This document shows positions 1 through 7,701 of a stretch of DNA of 23,519 nt, in pieces. Origin of the DNA: JBBRFH01 sp038224615 (GTDB lineage: Bacteria; Planctomycetota; Phycisphaerae; Tepidisphaerales; Tepidisphaeraceae); the NCBI GenBank assembly GCA_038224615.1, contig JBBRFH010000010.1, positions 1 to 23,519 on the forward strand. The letters run 5' to 3'. The position numbers were made by a program, and so were the translations under genes. Every line of letters begins with the position of its first letter. Position 1 is the first letter of the stretch. The notes under the pieces were generated by a model. It was not told where the DNA came from. It worked only from the letters and a program-made list of their open reading frames with translations, and did not search any database.

Positions 1-78
1 CGGTTTGCGAGCAAGATCACGCCCGCCGACCCGGACGTCGTCGCCGCGATCGAGAAGGAACTCGGCCCGACGCCTTAG
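1..78 (+). CDS. C-terminal end of an unidentified protein (partial)
   Basis: Frame 1 is open from the window edge to a TAG at 76-78 and gives 25 residues ending in ...AIEKELGPTP. The composition (Asp/Ala/Glu/Pro) looks like a normal soluble C-terminus. Too little is present to name the family. The gene converges on the reverse-strand pgpH-like gene. The inverted repeat directly after it (90-152) could serve as a terminator for both genes. Confidence 0.5.
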   Translation, partial: RFASKITPADPDVVAAIEKELGPTP

Positions 79-89
79 AGAAGATTTTC

Positions 90-152
90 GAACCGCAGAT
101 TACGCAGATGAATGGCATTAAAAATCTGCGTCATCTGCGTAATCTGCGGTTC
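90..152. repeat. Perfect 22-bp-arm inverted repeat between convergent genes
   Basis: Arms 90-111 and 131-152 are exact reverse complements. The left arm begins GAACCGCAGATTACG and the loop is 19 nt. The loop itself carries a partial extra copy of the right arm (AATCTGCG at 123-130, repeated at 141-148). No T-tract follows, so a classical rho-independent terminator is not shown. From memory, near-identical AATCTGCG/CATCTGCG strings are dispersed in many environmental bacterial genomes, so I read it as a REP-like element that may also end transcription from both sides. Confidence 0.75.
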
Positions 153-236
153 TCTTTCTCCAGTGCTGAACCAGCCGTTTAGCCCTCGGCGACCGACGCA
201 CGCTGCGGCCGTTGCAGGCGCGTTTAGGCGACAGGC

Positions 237-2507
237 CTACGCGGTCTTCGCGGACTGTTGCGGGGTCGGGAACGGTTGCGACTGAGTCAGCGGCCCGCGG
301 ATGTCCGCCGGATATTGGATGCGGCCGTGATAGAGACCAAGCAGGCTCTTGACCAGGCTCCGCTCGATCAGTTCCAGCTCGCGCATGGTCAGTTCGCTCT
401 CGTCGAACTGCCCGTCGAGCAGGCGCTTCATCGCCATCTCGTGGACCAGTGTCTCGATGCGGTTGGAGTTGGGCTCGTCCATCGCGCGGGTGGCGCTTTC
501 GCACGCGTCGGCAAGCATGACAATCGCCGTCTCGCGGGTGCGCGGCTTCGGGCCGGGGTAGCGGTACTGGTGCTCGTTCACTTCCTGCACCAGCGGATCA
601 TTCATGTCCTGCCCGGTGCGGGCGCGGTGGTAGAAGAATTCGACCAGCGTCGTGCCGTGGTGCTGTTGGATGAATGGGATGATGCTCGTCGGCAGCGCGT
701 ATTCCTTGGCCAGCTCGATGCCGTCTTTCACATGGCCGATGATGATCAGCAGGCTCACGCTGGGCGAAAGGTTCATGTGCCGGTTCTGGCCGGGCTGCTG
801 GTTCTCGACGAAGTACTCGGCTTTGTTGATCTTGCCGACGTCGTGGTAGTAGGACGCGACGCGACAGAGCAGCGAATTGGCGCCGATTGCCTCGGCGCCT
901 TCCTCGGCGAGCGTGGCGACCTGAAGGCTGTGGTTGTAGGTGCCGGGGGCTTCCAGCGCCAGCCGTCGCAGCAGCGGGAGCGAGGCGTCGGCCAGTTCCA
1001 GCAGGGTCATGCTGGTGGTGATCTTGAAGACACGCTCAATGAACGGCAGGATGCCCAGCGTGATGAACCCGACAGCGAGGCCCGCAGCGCCGGAGTAGAT
1101 GGCGTTGCGGATGATGTACGGCACCGGGTCCATGTCGAGCAGGCCCGCGGCGACGGTCACGCCGATAAGCGCCATGGCACACGCGCCGCCCACTTCGATC
1201 AATCGGCTGCGTGTGCGGACGTCGTCAAGCAGGAAGCAGCACGTCGCAACGCCCGTCATCAGGATGAGCAGGAAATCGAGCCCTTCATTGACAGCCAGCG
1301 TCGCCAGCAGCGCGTGGATTGCGCCCATGCCGATCGCGAAGCGCTGGTCGTAGGCAATCGCCAGGATCATCGCGACCGTAAGTGTCGGCGCGATGTAAAC
1401 CATATAGCTGCGGGCGCTTCCCAAAGCCGCCAACTGCGAGAGCAGCAGCATCGACAGCATCAGCGCCGCCAGACCGACGGCGCGGGCGTGATTGCGGACG
1501 ATGCGCGGCTGGTACTTGGCGACGTACGCGCCCCCGATCGCGGTGAGCACGATAACCGCCGCCACCATGCCGAGCCGCTGCATCCAGACCAGTGAGCCGA
1601 GCGATGCCAGGTACGCTTCGTGTTCGGCCTTGAGCTGGTTGAAATCCGACAGGTCAACCTGTCCCTTGCTGACGTAAGTCTGATTGGCCTTGACCTGTAT
1701 GTCTGCGATGGTCGGGCTGACGCGCTCGGCGGCGGCGTTTTGGGCCTGCACGGTCGCCAGCGCGTCGAGCGTGTAGTTCGGCGTGAGCCGATCCAATGTC
1801 AAATCGACGATCTTGGGCGCCAGCACGATCGGGAAAATGTCCTTCGCCGGCTTGGCGAACTTCGTCTCGAGGTCGTCGCGCATCGACGGGGTGACCGTCT
1901 CTTGAATACGGGTCGGCAATGCACCGAGCCGGACCAGCGCCTGCTTATTGGTCAGATCCTCGTTCCGATCCGCATCGGGCAGAATCGCCAGGCCAAGCTT
2001 CTGCAACGAGCCGGTGTAAGTCTGTACGAGGTCGGTCCAGATGGCGCGCTTGTTGGAATCCGCGTAATCCTGCAGCATCGCCATGGACGGCGGATCGAGC
2101 ACCTTGCTGTACGGCTCGCTGAGTTGCTCAAACTTCTGCCGCTGCACCAGGGCAGGCAATGCGATCAGTTCCTGCTGGAGTTTGACGAAGGGATCCTCGG
2201 CGGCGCGGTAGACGCGCGGCTCCTGCTCGCGGGCGGAGCGACGCTGGATATCGAAGACGGTTGGGTCGCGGTAGACGAATTCGACGCGGGCGACGATGTC
2301 GTGCGGCGCGTACTGGCCGACGCGCCAGGAGACGACGTCCGTCCGCAGCATCAAAATCGCCGATGCGCAGACCACAAACGCAAAAGCGACGAGCAGCGGA
2401 ACGTGAAACTCAGGCCGCAAAAGGCGGCCGAGAAGCGTCTGATCGAGGTCGGGCCGGTTCTTGCGGATCTCCGCACGACGCCGGCCAATGCTTTTGGACA
2501 GGGCCAT
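237..2507 (-). CDS. pgpH: 7TM-HD family phosphodiesterase, PgpH/YqfF type (c-di-AMP hydrolase)
   Basis: A 756-residue integral membrane phosphodiesterase. By family knowledge, PgpH proteins hydrolyse cyclic di-AMP to pApA. Order: cytosolic N-terminus (1-34), first membrane helix (about 35-54), a long non-cytosolic 7TMR-HDED-type region (about 60-300), a cluster of membrane helices (about 308-490), then a cytosolic HD domain (about 510-690). Metal ligands are visible: H526 in TYNHS, H555-D556 in YYHDVGK, H592 in IIGHV, H616-H617 in QQHHGT and D667 in LADAC. All expected HD residues are present, so the enzyme should be active. The start is ATG at 2507 with only a weak purine stretch upstream. 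It lies 89 bp after lpxK on the same strand, whereas this gene often sits beside phoH/ybeY elsewhere. The C-terminus ends in a Pro/Gln-rich tail. The natural substrate in this lineage is inferred. Confidence 0.9.
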   Translation of the reverse strand: MALSKSIGRRRAEIRKNRPDLDQTLLGRLLRPEFHVPLLVAFAFVVCASAILMLRTDVVSWRVGQYAPHDIVARVEFVYRDPTVFDIQRRSAREQEPRVYRAAEDPFVKLQQELIALPALVQRQKFEQLSEPYSKVLDPPSMAMLQDYADSNKRAIWTDLVQTYTGSLQKLGLAILPDADRNEDLTNKQALVRLGALPTRIQETVTPSMRDDLETKFAKPAKDIFPIVLAPKIVDLTLDRLTPNYTLDALATVQAQNAAAERVSPTIADIQVKANQTYVSKGQVDLSDFNQLKAEHEAYLASLGSLVWMQRLGMVAAVIVLTAIGGAYVAKYQPRIVRNHARAVGLAALMLSMLLLSQLAALGSARSYMVYIAPTLTVAMILAIAYDQRFAIGMGAIHALLATLAVNEGLDFLLILMTGVATCCFLLDDVRTRSRLIEVGGACAMALIGVTVAAGLLDMDPVPYIIRNAIYSGAAGLAVGFITLGILPFIERVFKITTSMTLLELADASLPLLRRLALEAPGTYNHSLQVATLAEEGAEAIGANSLLCRVASYYHDVGKINKAEYFVENQQPGQNRHMNLSPSVSLLIIIGHVKDGIELAKEYALPTSIIPFIQQHHGTTLVEFFYHRARTGQDMNDPLVQEVNEHQYRYPGPKPRTRETAIVMLADACESATRAMDEPNSNRIETLVHEMAMKRLLDGQFDESELTMRELELIERSLVKSLLGLYHGRIQYPADIRGPLTQSQPFPTPQQSAKTA

Positions 2508-2596
2508 AAAACTTCAACAGCTTTCCGTGTCTATCAGCTTGACCGATTCCAGAGTGAATGCAAATTCCAAGTGGGTTATCGCACCTAGGACAAACC

Positions 2597-3637
2597 CTAG
2601 ACTTTCCCCATTTTATCAGACGTCGTGTCGGTGGCAACGGCCTGCAACAGCGCGAGGGCGTCGCCGTCGGCAAAGTCGATCTTGAGCGCTGCGCGGAGCA
2701 GCAGCAGCCCATGATCGGTTCGCGCCAGCTTCACCCAGTCCTTCTCCGTCGTGATGACCGCCGTCCCGTTGGGAGCCGCAGAGCGGATGCGGGCGAGCGC
2801 CGCGGCGTCGTAGGCATGGTGATCGGGCAACGCGATCGTTTGGGTTAGCGGGATGCCTAGTTCCGTTTCAAGCTGCTCGAAGAACGCCATCGGATTGCCG
2901 ATTCCCGCGATCGCGATCGCACGCTGCGGGAGCGGTGCCGGCTGATCGTGTTCATCCCGCAACCCCGTGATAACGTGGCGGCAACTCAGGATCGGTGCGA
3001 TCGGATTGAGCGCCCGCAGACGCTGGCGGAGCGCATCGGCGCGGTCGTGGACGCGGGTGATGATCAGCACGTCGGCGCGAGCCAGGCCGCGCAGCGGCTC
3101 GCGCAGCAGGCCGCGCGGGAGGACGTGCTCGAAGCCGAACGGGTTTGTCGCGTCGATCAGCACGATGTCCAGATCGCGCGCGGCGCGGCGGTGCTGAAAC
3201 GCATCATCGAGCAGGAAGACGCTGGTCTGCGGCGCCCGCGCCAGCACGCGCCTGGCGGCGGCGATGCGGTCGGGGTCGGCCTCGACTTCCAGGCCTTCGA
3301 TTCGCCTGTAGAGCGATGCCTCGTCGCTATGCCCTTCGCTGGCGCGGTAGCCGCGCAGAAGGACCGCAGGACGATGCCCCTGCGCGATCAACTGCTCGAC
3401 CAGCCACTGCACGATCGGTGTTTTCCCCGTTCCGCCGGTGGTGATGTTGCCGACGCTGATGGTCGGCCGGCCGAGCTTGCGGGCGCGTTTCAGGCCGGCG
3501 TCGAAGAGCTTGTTGCGGATTCCGGTGACGCCGGCGTAGAGCGGTTCGACTGCGCGCAGGCCGCAACGAAGCAGCGAAGGACCGGCGCCGTGGGCGTCAC
3601 CTTTAAGAATCGCGAGCATGCGCTGTTCGTCGGGCAT
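2597..3637 (-). CDS. lpxK: Tetraacyldisaccharide 4'-kinase (lipid A kinase)
   Basis: A 346-residue LpxK homologue. LpxK phosphorylates the 4' position of the lipid A disaccharide at the inner face of the inner membrane, the sixth step of the Raetz pathway. The N-terminus has the short amphipathic/membrane-associated region (about 20-48). The P-loop follows at 61-74 (SVGNITTGGTGKTP), then RGY at 95-97, the DDAFQHR motif at 144-150 and TEKDWVKL at 297-304, all characteristic of the family. I chose ATG 3637. The frame stays open upstream to 3745, but that extension is only translated tandem repeat. Another Met lies six codons in. No good Shine-Dalgarno is seen. The gene implies a lipid A-containing outer membrane. 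It sits between gluQ and pgpH on the same strand, separated from gluQ by a repeat-filled 209-bp gap. Confidence 0.93.
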   Translation of the reverse strand: MPDEQRMLAILKGDAHGAGPSLLRCGLRAVEPLYAGVTGIRNKLFDAGLKRARKLGRPTISVGNITTGGTGKTPIVQWLVEQLIAQGHRPAVLLRGYRASEGHSDEASLYRRIEGLEVEADPDRIAAARRVLARAPQTSVFLLDDAFQHRRAARDLDIVLIDATNPFGFEHVLPRGLLREPLRGLARADVLIITRVHDRADALRQRLRALNPIAPILSCRHVITGLRDEHDQPAPLPQRAIAIAGIGNPMAFFEQLETELGIPLTQTIALPDHHAYDAAALARIRSAAPNGTAVITTEKDWVKLARTDHGLLLLRAALKIDFADGDALALLQAVATDTTSDKMGKV

Positions 3638-3657
3638 CAGGCTTTGAGAAACATGAC

Positions 3658-3761
3658 TCCGGTTGCCAAGGTATACAAATCCGAGTGCCACGGCATACAA
3701 ATTCCGGGTGCCAAGGCATACAAATCCGGGTGCCAAGGTAAACAAATTTCGGGTGCCACGG
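3658..3761. repeat. 22-bp tandem repeat array (about 4.7 copies)
   Basis: Consecutive units start at 3658, 3680, 3702, 3725 and 3747 (the last partial). Each is a variant of TCCGGGTGCCAAGGCATACA plus AA. The third unit is 23 bp because of an extra T; the others are 22 bp. Differences between copies are point changes (CCAAGG/CCACGG, GTATAC/GCATAC/GTAAAC). The array ends within the left arm of the adjoining inverted repeat, which carries the same GGGTGCCACGG core. It lies directly upstream of the lpxK start. There are no unique spacers, so it is not a CRISPR. Confidence 0.85.
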
Positions 3762-3844
3762 TTTGGTACTCCAAGCCGTGTTCTTAGTGATCAGGGCGCA
3801 CCGCACGATCGTGAAGCACGGCTTGCGTACAAACCGTGGCACCC
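3751..3844. repeat. Imperfect inverted repeat with roughly 33-bp arms
   Basis: The left arm, about 3751-3783 (starting GGGTGCCACGGTTTG), matches the reverse complement of about 3811-3844 (which ends CCGTGGCACCC) with a few mismatches and one length difference. The arms flank about 27 nt. It lies immediately after the gluQ stop codon, so it could fold as a 3' hairpin on that transcript. The GGGTGCCACGG core is shared with the adjoining 22-bp tandem array, which suggests a common origin. I recall similar GGGTGCCACGG-type dispersed repeats in planctomycete genomes, but cannot verify this here. Confidence 0.75.
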
Positions 3845-3846
3845 GA

Positions 3847-4794
3847 TCAACGGCCGCGTAACCATCGATCGTCATCGGCGGTAAAGACGATCGGCGCGCG
3901 CTGCGCGCGCGCCAAGTCGAACCGATCGACGATCTCCGTCGGCGAGATGGTATCGACCGCCGGGATGCCGAGCCATCGCGCCAGCAGCGCCAGCAGCCGA
4001 TCGCGGGCAACGCCGGCGGCGCGATAGGTGGCGATGCGCGTATCGCCATGCCGCTTGGCGAGCCGTCGGCCGTCTTCGCCGATGACGAGGGGGAGGTGCG
4101 TGTACGCCGGGATTTTGTCCTCGATGCGCAGTGCCTGGTAGAGCAGCACCTGGCGCGGTACGGAGTCGATGAGGTCGTCGCCGCGGATGACGTCGGTGAC
4201 GCCGGCGTCGGCATCGTCGACAACGACCGCCAACTGGTACGCCGGCGTGCCGTCGGGCTTGGCGAGCACGAAATCGCCAAGCTCCGCAGCGAGATCGAAC
4301 TCTTTCACACCGGCGAAACTGTCGCGGAACTCGAATCGCATATCCGGCATCGCGAATCGCAGCGCCGCCGGGCGGCCGGTCTGTTGGATGGCGTCTTCCA
4401 TTGTCGTGAATCGCCCACGACACGTGCCGGGATAGACGACCGACCCATCCTCCGCGTGCGGCGCGCTGGCGGCCTGCTCGATCTCGGAGCGCGTGCAGAC
4501 ACACGCGTAGGCGGCGCCGCTCTCGATGAGTTGCGCGATGGCAGTGCGGTGGCGTTCGATGCGCTGCGATTGCCGGACCACGTCGCCATCCCAGTCGATC
4601 CCCATCCAGCGCAGGTCATCGAGCGCCTGCTGATCGGCACCGCGCTTCACGCGCGGGCCGTCGAGGTCTTCGATCCGCATGACGATCTGCCAGCCGCGTT
4701 GCCGGGCGATCGCCCAGGTCGCGAGGAAGGTGCGTGCGTTGCCGAGGTGCAACGCGCCGGTGGGCGAAGGGGCCAGGCGGGTGGTCTGGATCAT
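3847..4794 (-). CDS. gluQ: Glutamyl-Q tRNA(Asp) synthetase
   Basis: A 315-residue GluRS paralogue that lacks the anticodon-binding domain. GluQRS charges glutamate onto the queuosine at position 34 of tRNA(Asp). Visible motifs: the class I signature APSPTGALHLGNA at 8-20, with HLGN standing for HIGH; MRIEDLD at 39-45; a zinc site C98-x-C100, Y121 and C125, with the C-x-C...Y-x3-C layout known for GluQRS; and RRLAKRHG at 243-250 in place of KMSKS. The length matches the family (about 300). I chose ATG 4794, a few residues before the signature. An in-frame GTG at 4830 would add 12 residues not expected in the family. The gene follows the lipoprotein gene by about 100 bp on the same strand. Its presence implies that the organism makes queuosine-modified tRNA. 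Confidence 0.92.
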   Translation of the reverse strand: MIQTTRLAPSPTGALHLGNARTFLATWAIARQRGWQIVMRIEDLDGPRVKRGADQQALDDLRWMGIDWDGDVVRQSQRIERHRTAIAQLIESGAAYACVCTRSEIEQAASAPHAEDGSVVYPGTCRGRFTTMEDAIQQTGRPAALRFAMPDMRFEFRDSFAGVKEFDLAAELGDFVLAKPDGTPAYQLAVVVDDADAGVTDVIRGDDLIDSVPRQVLLYQALRIEDKIPAYTHLPLVIGEDGRRLAKRHGDTRIATYRAAGVARDRLLALLARWLGIPAVDTISPTEIVDRFDLARAQRAPIVFTADDDRWLRGR

Positions 4795-4896
4795 CAGAAG
4801 AGGCGATGCACGAAACTTCACGACTCGCACGAAGCGCAGCGATGCAGGAATGCCATTCGTTCGGAAGATTCGCGCCGACTCGTGGACGTCGACGGC

Positions 4897-5631
4897 TCAC
4901 ATCGGCGGGGGGCGGTCGGCGTACTTGAGGGTGTTGAGCAACGCCCGCAGGAACGCTTCGTCCTTGGCAAAGCCGCCGGCGCGGAGATCCATGAGGTTTA
5001 GCTCGTACTGGCTGTACTTGATGCCCGCGGGGACGAAGAGCTGGATGCGCCAGTCGATCGACGCCTCAATCGGGAGCGTGGTCGGTTCGGTGGTGGGGAG
5101 CGCGTCGGTCGGCAAGGCGAGGGGCGGGCGCGACGCGATCAGCATCTGTCGGCGGTCGATCATGCGGGCCTCGCCGAGATCGCGGATGGTCAGGCTCCCG
5201 CCGTTCTGCTCGAGGGTGGCGCGGTCTTTCTCGGCGCGGTTAAAGATGATCTTCAGCCGGTCGGCCGAGACGCTCTCGCGCAGGCCGAGGATGATGTGGC
5301 ACTCTTCGCCGCTGGGGAGCGGGCCTTCGAGCATGGAGACTGCTGTCATCGGGCGATCGCCGTGACGGACGATCTTCCAGCTCTCAGGCACTTCGAGCGT
5401 GAACGGCAGCAGGTCGAGGGGGATGGCCTTGCGCGGCGCGGTCATCAGGTCGATCGAGATCGGCATGGTTGTAGCCGCTTGCGTCGTCGGTGGCGTGGGC
5501 GGAGGGAGTGGATCGTCGCAGCCGACGATCGCCAGCGACAACGTCAATACGGCCGTCACCCAGGCTGCCCCGGTGGGGGATGAACTGGCACCCTGCTTGT
5601 CCTCGGTTTTCACCATCTCCGCCATCTGCAT
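4897..5631 (-). CDS. Predicted lipoprotein of unknown function
   Basis: A 244-residue protein. The N-terminus has a hydrophilic stretch, a hydrophobic segment (about 22-37) and a lipobox-like LAIVGC with the modifiable Cys at 38, followed by Asp-Asp. In enterobacteria Asp at +2 retains a lipoprotein in the inner membrane; whether that holds here is unknown. A Pro/Thr linker follows (41-56), then one globular domain beginning LPFTLEVPESWKIV. That opening resembles the 'vP-x-x-W' start of PsbP/DUF1795-like folds, but I cannot assign a family. Start choice is uncertain among Met 1, 3 and 6. It begins 18 bp after the stop of the ABC ATPase gene, so the two are very probably co-transcribed and may act together. 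Confidence 0.8.
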   Translation of the reverse strand: MQMAEMVKTEDKQGASSSPTGAAWVTAVLTLSLAIVGCDDPLPPPTPPTTQAATTMPISIDLMTAPRKAIPLDLLPFTLEVPESWKIVRHGDRPMTAVSMLEGPLPSGEECHIILGLRESVSADRLKIIFNRAEKDRATLEQNGGSLTIRDLGEARMIDRRQMLIASRPPLALPTDALPTTEPTTLPIEASIDWRIQLFVPAGIKYSQYELNLMDLRAGGFAKDEAFLRALLNTLKYADRPPPM

Positions 5632-5649
5632 TGTCCGATTCTGCTGCCC

Positions 5650-6384
5650 TCACTGCGCCGATGCAAGATTTCCGTGCGCCGCCGTCTCTCCGCGGACGGT
5701 CGTCTTGACGATTTCCCCGTCGGCCAGCCAGATCGTGCGGTGAGCGCGGTCGGCGACGTTCGAGTCGTGTGTCACCAGCACGATCGTCGTGCCGGCGGCG
5801 TTAAGTTCGTCGAAAATCTCCAGGATCTGCTTGCCCGTCTTGCTGTCCAGTGCCCCGGTGGGCTCGTCGGCCATCACGATCAACGGATCGTTCACCAGCG
5901 CCCGGGCGATGCACACGCGCTGCTGCTGTCCACCTGAGAGCTGCATCGGCCGGTGATCAAGCCGGTCGGACAGGCCCACGCGCTCGGCCAGCTTCTTGCC
6001 ACGGGCGTGCCGTTCGTGCGGTTTGACGCCGAGGTAGAACATCGGCACTTCGAGGTTCTCCAGCACAGTCAGTTGTTGGATGAGGTTGAAGTTCTGGAAG
6101 ACGAACCCGATCGACCTGCTGCGGATCTCCGAGAGGTCGTCGTCCTGCAGGCTCGCCACGTCGTGCCCGCCGAGGTGGTAGGTGCCGCGCGTCGGCTGAT
6201 CGAGGCAGCCGAGGATGTTCATCAGCGTCGATTTGCCCGACCCGCTGGCCCCCATGATGGCCAGGTATTCGCCGCGGCGGAGCGTCAGCGTCACGTTCTG
6301 CAACGCGCACACCTCCACGTCCGTGCCGGGCTTGCGGTAGATCTTCCAAAGGTCTCGAATGTCCGCGACGACTTCACTCTGCAT
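5650..6384 (-). CDS. ABC transporter ATP-binding protein, MacB/LolD/FtsE-like
   Basis: A 244-residue nucleotide-binding subunit with every motif intact: Walker A GASGSGKS at 45-52, Q-loop Q97 in FVFQNFNLI, signature LSGGQQQR at 149-156, Walker B LIVMADEP at 168-175, D-loop SALD-type (GALDSKTG), and H-loop H206 in VLVTHD. The FVFQNFNL and DEPTGALDSKTG forms are typical of the MacB/LolD/FtsE/YknY group, which powers lipoprotein or peptide export and cell-envelope mechanotransmission. I chose ATG 6384; the open frame continues to 6510 but would then overlap the divergent gene. No permease gene is adjacent. The partner may be encoded elsewhere, and the downstream lipoprotein may be a substrate or accessory part. 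The exact substrate is unknown. Confidence 0.9.
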   Translation of the reverse strand: MQSEVVADIRDLWKIYRKPGTDVEVCALQNVTLTLRRGEYLAIMGASGSGKSTLMNILGCLDQPTRGTYHLGGHDVASLQDDDLSEIRSRSIGFVFQNFNLIQQLTVLENLEVPMFYLGVKPHERHARGKKLAERVGLSDRLDHRPMQLSGGQQQRVCIARALVNDPLIVMADEPTGALDSKTGKQILEIFDELNAAGTTIVLVTHDSNVADRAHRTIWLADGEIVKTTVRGETAAHGNLASAQ

Positions 6385-6454
6385 GTCTATCGAGGATGTT
6401 ACGCGATAGCTGCGTCGTTGCCACTTCGACGGCCGGTGGGGTAGAACCGGGCGC

Positions 6455-7612
6455 GTGATCTTCCCGCTGATCCTCCTGCTGACCGGCTGCTGCTCTGCTG
6501 CCTGGCTCACCTACGGGATCAATCCCGCGGTCGCCGCCGAGTTCGGCGGGCTGTCGTTGATCACGCTGACCCGCCGGATTCAGTGGATTCTGCTGATTTT
6601 CACGATCCTGCCCTGCCTGCTGCTGATCGTCACCGTCGCGATCGGAAAGGCGCGGGCGTGGTGGCTGGTGGGGCTTTCTGTCGTGGTGGCGTTGCTGTTC
6701 GTGCGCTTCTCCCCCGAGAACAAGCGGCCGGTGCGGATCCTCGAGGCCGAGTCGATGCCGACTGTCGCCGAGGCCAATGCCGACCTCGACGAGGAGTTCG
6801 TCGTCGGCCTCGAGTACGACGGCGTGGCGTTCGCGTTCCCGTACCGATCGCTCTATCGCACACCGATCGTCCAGCTCACCGACTTCGACAAGCGGCTGAT
6901 CATCATCTTCTCGCCGTACGCCAACAGCGCCACCGTGCTCGATGTCTCGCGCGAAGTGAAAGCGACCGACCTGGAATACATCGCCTCGCCTTACAACAGC
7001 ACGCTCATCTACAATCGCAAGTACGGCCAGTTCATCGTCGGCATCACCGGCAAGACCGATGCCGGCGCTGAGGCCACCGGCGTGCGCGATCGGCTGACCA
7101 CCGAACGGCTTCCGCTGCGCCTCTGGCGTTTTCGCCACCCGCAGACGCGCTTGATGATCCCGACCGAGGCGGATAAGTCGGCGCTTGGGGTGCCGCTGAT
7201 GCCGCAGTACCCGATCCATCTCGCCGACTCGTCGCTGCCGCCGGAGACGCCGATCGTCCTCGTCCGCAGCAACCCGCCCGCCGCACTGCTGACCGGAGGC
7301 GATTTCTCCAAGCCCTCGCACGCCAAGATCGGCGAGTCGCCCATCGTCCTGTGGCGCGATGACGGCGCGCTGCGCGCCTTCTTCCGCACCGTCGACAGCG
7401 ATCTGTATCTGACGTTCGCCGTCCGAACCGACAAGACCGGGAAGTCGCATCTGCAGGACAACCAGACCGCCTCCACCTGGACCCTCGAAGGCCGCTGCAC
7501 CGACGGCCCGCTCAAGGGCCGCCACCTCACGCCCGTCCCCGTCGAAGAAGGCGTCTATTGGGGCGTCAGCAAAACGTGGTGGCCGGAGCTGCAACTGGTC
7601 CGCGTGGAATAG
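6455..7612 (+). CDS. Membrane-anchored DUF3179-like protein
   Basis: A 385-residue protein. Hydrophobic segments lie at about 2-20, 42-63 and 67-84, followed by a large presumably extracytoplasmic domain (about 114-378). That domain follows the DUF3179 pattern: VVGLEYDGVAFAFPYRSL near 116-133, an SPYNSTLIYNRKYG segment near 178-191, and a closing STWTLEGRCTDGPLKGRHL...WGVSKTWWP near 340-377. Typical DUF3179 members carry a Cys pair in the strand before 'S-A-VVF'. Here the equivalent region reads FSPYANSATVLDV without Cys, so any redox or metal function may be lost. The start codon is GTG 6455, with no clear Shine-Dalgarno. It diverges from the ABC ATPase gene with only 70 bp between. Family assignment is from memory of the pattern; the function of the family is not established. 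Confidence 0.78.
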   Translation: MIFPLILLLTGCCSAAWLTYGINPAVAAEFGGLSLITLTRRIQWILLIFTILPCLLLIVTVAIGKARAWWLVGLSVVVALLFVRFSPENKRPVRILEAESMPTVAEANADLDEEFVVGLEYDGVAFAFPYRSLYRTPIVQLTDFDKRLIIIFSPYANSATVLDVSREVKATDLEYIASPYNSTLIYNRKYGQFIVGITGKTDAGAEATGVRDRLTTERLPLRLWRFRHPQTRLMIPTEADKSALGVPLMPQYPIHLADSSLPPETPIVLVRSNPPAALLTGGDFSKPSHAKIGESPIVLWRDDGALRAFFRTVDSDLYLTFAVRTDKTGKSHLQDNQTASTWTLEGRCTDGPLKGRHLTPVPVEEGVYWGVSKTWWPELQLVRVE

Positions 7613-7662
7613 GGATGGTTAACGTGCCCGCGAATCAACTCACCGCGAAGTCTGCGGACATC

Positions 7663-7689
7663 CACGAATCTGCACGAATCTCACGAATT
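7663..7689. repeat. Short degenerate tandem repeat (CACGAATCT units)
   Basis: Three copies of a CACGAATC(T) unit start at 7663, 7673 and 7682, spaced 10 and 9 bp. They lie in the gene-less stretch 7613-8000, between the DUF3179-like gene and glyA. The surrounding text (GCGGACATCCACGAATCTGC) has the look of a dispersed intergenic repeat rather than a coding remnant. No function is visible. Confidence 0.5.
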
Positions 7690-7701
7690 GGAATGCGACG
7701 C

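Noticed and set aside
258..2588. Long forward-strand open frames (445 and 322 codons) opposite pgpH
   Set aside because: They are shadows of a G+C-rich coding strand: composition is dominated by Arg/Gly/Asp/Val with no domain, and pgpH on the other strand is fully supported by motifs.
3638..3745. N-terminal extension of LpxK to an upstream start at 3745
   Set aside because: The extra 36 residues are translated 22-bp tandem repeats, and the family begins near the internal Met.
3658..3761. CRISPR array
   Set aside because: The units abut directly with no unique spacers and no cas genes are nearby.
4795..4830. GTG start for gluQ at 4830
   Set aside because: It adds 12 residues not expected in the family. 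ATG 4794 is placed correctly before the APSPTG signature.
6374..7594. Reverse-strand 406-codon open frame opposite the DUF3179-like gene
   Set aside because: It is low-complexity, Arg/Asp/Glu-rich and domainless. The forward frame has membrane helices and a recognisable family pattern.
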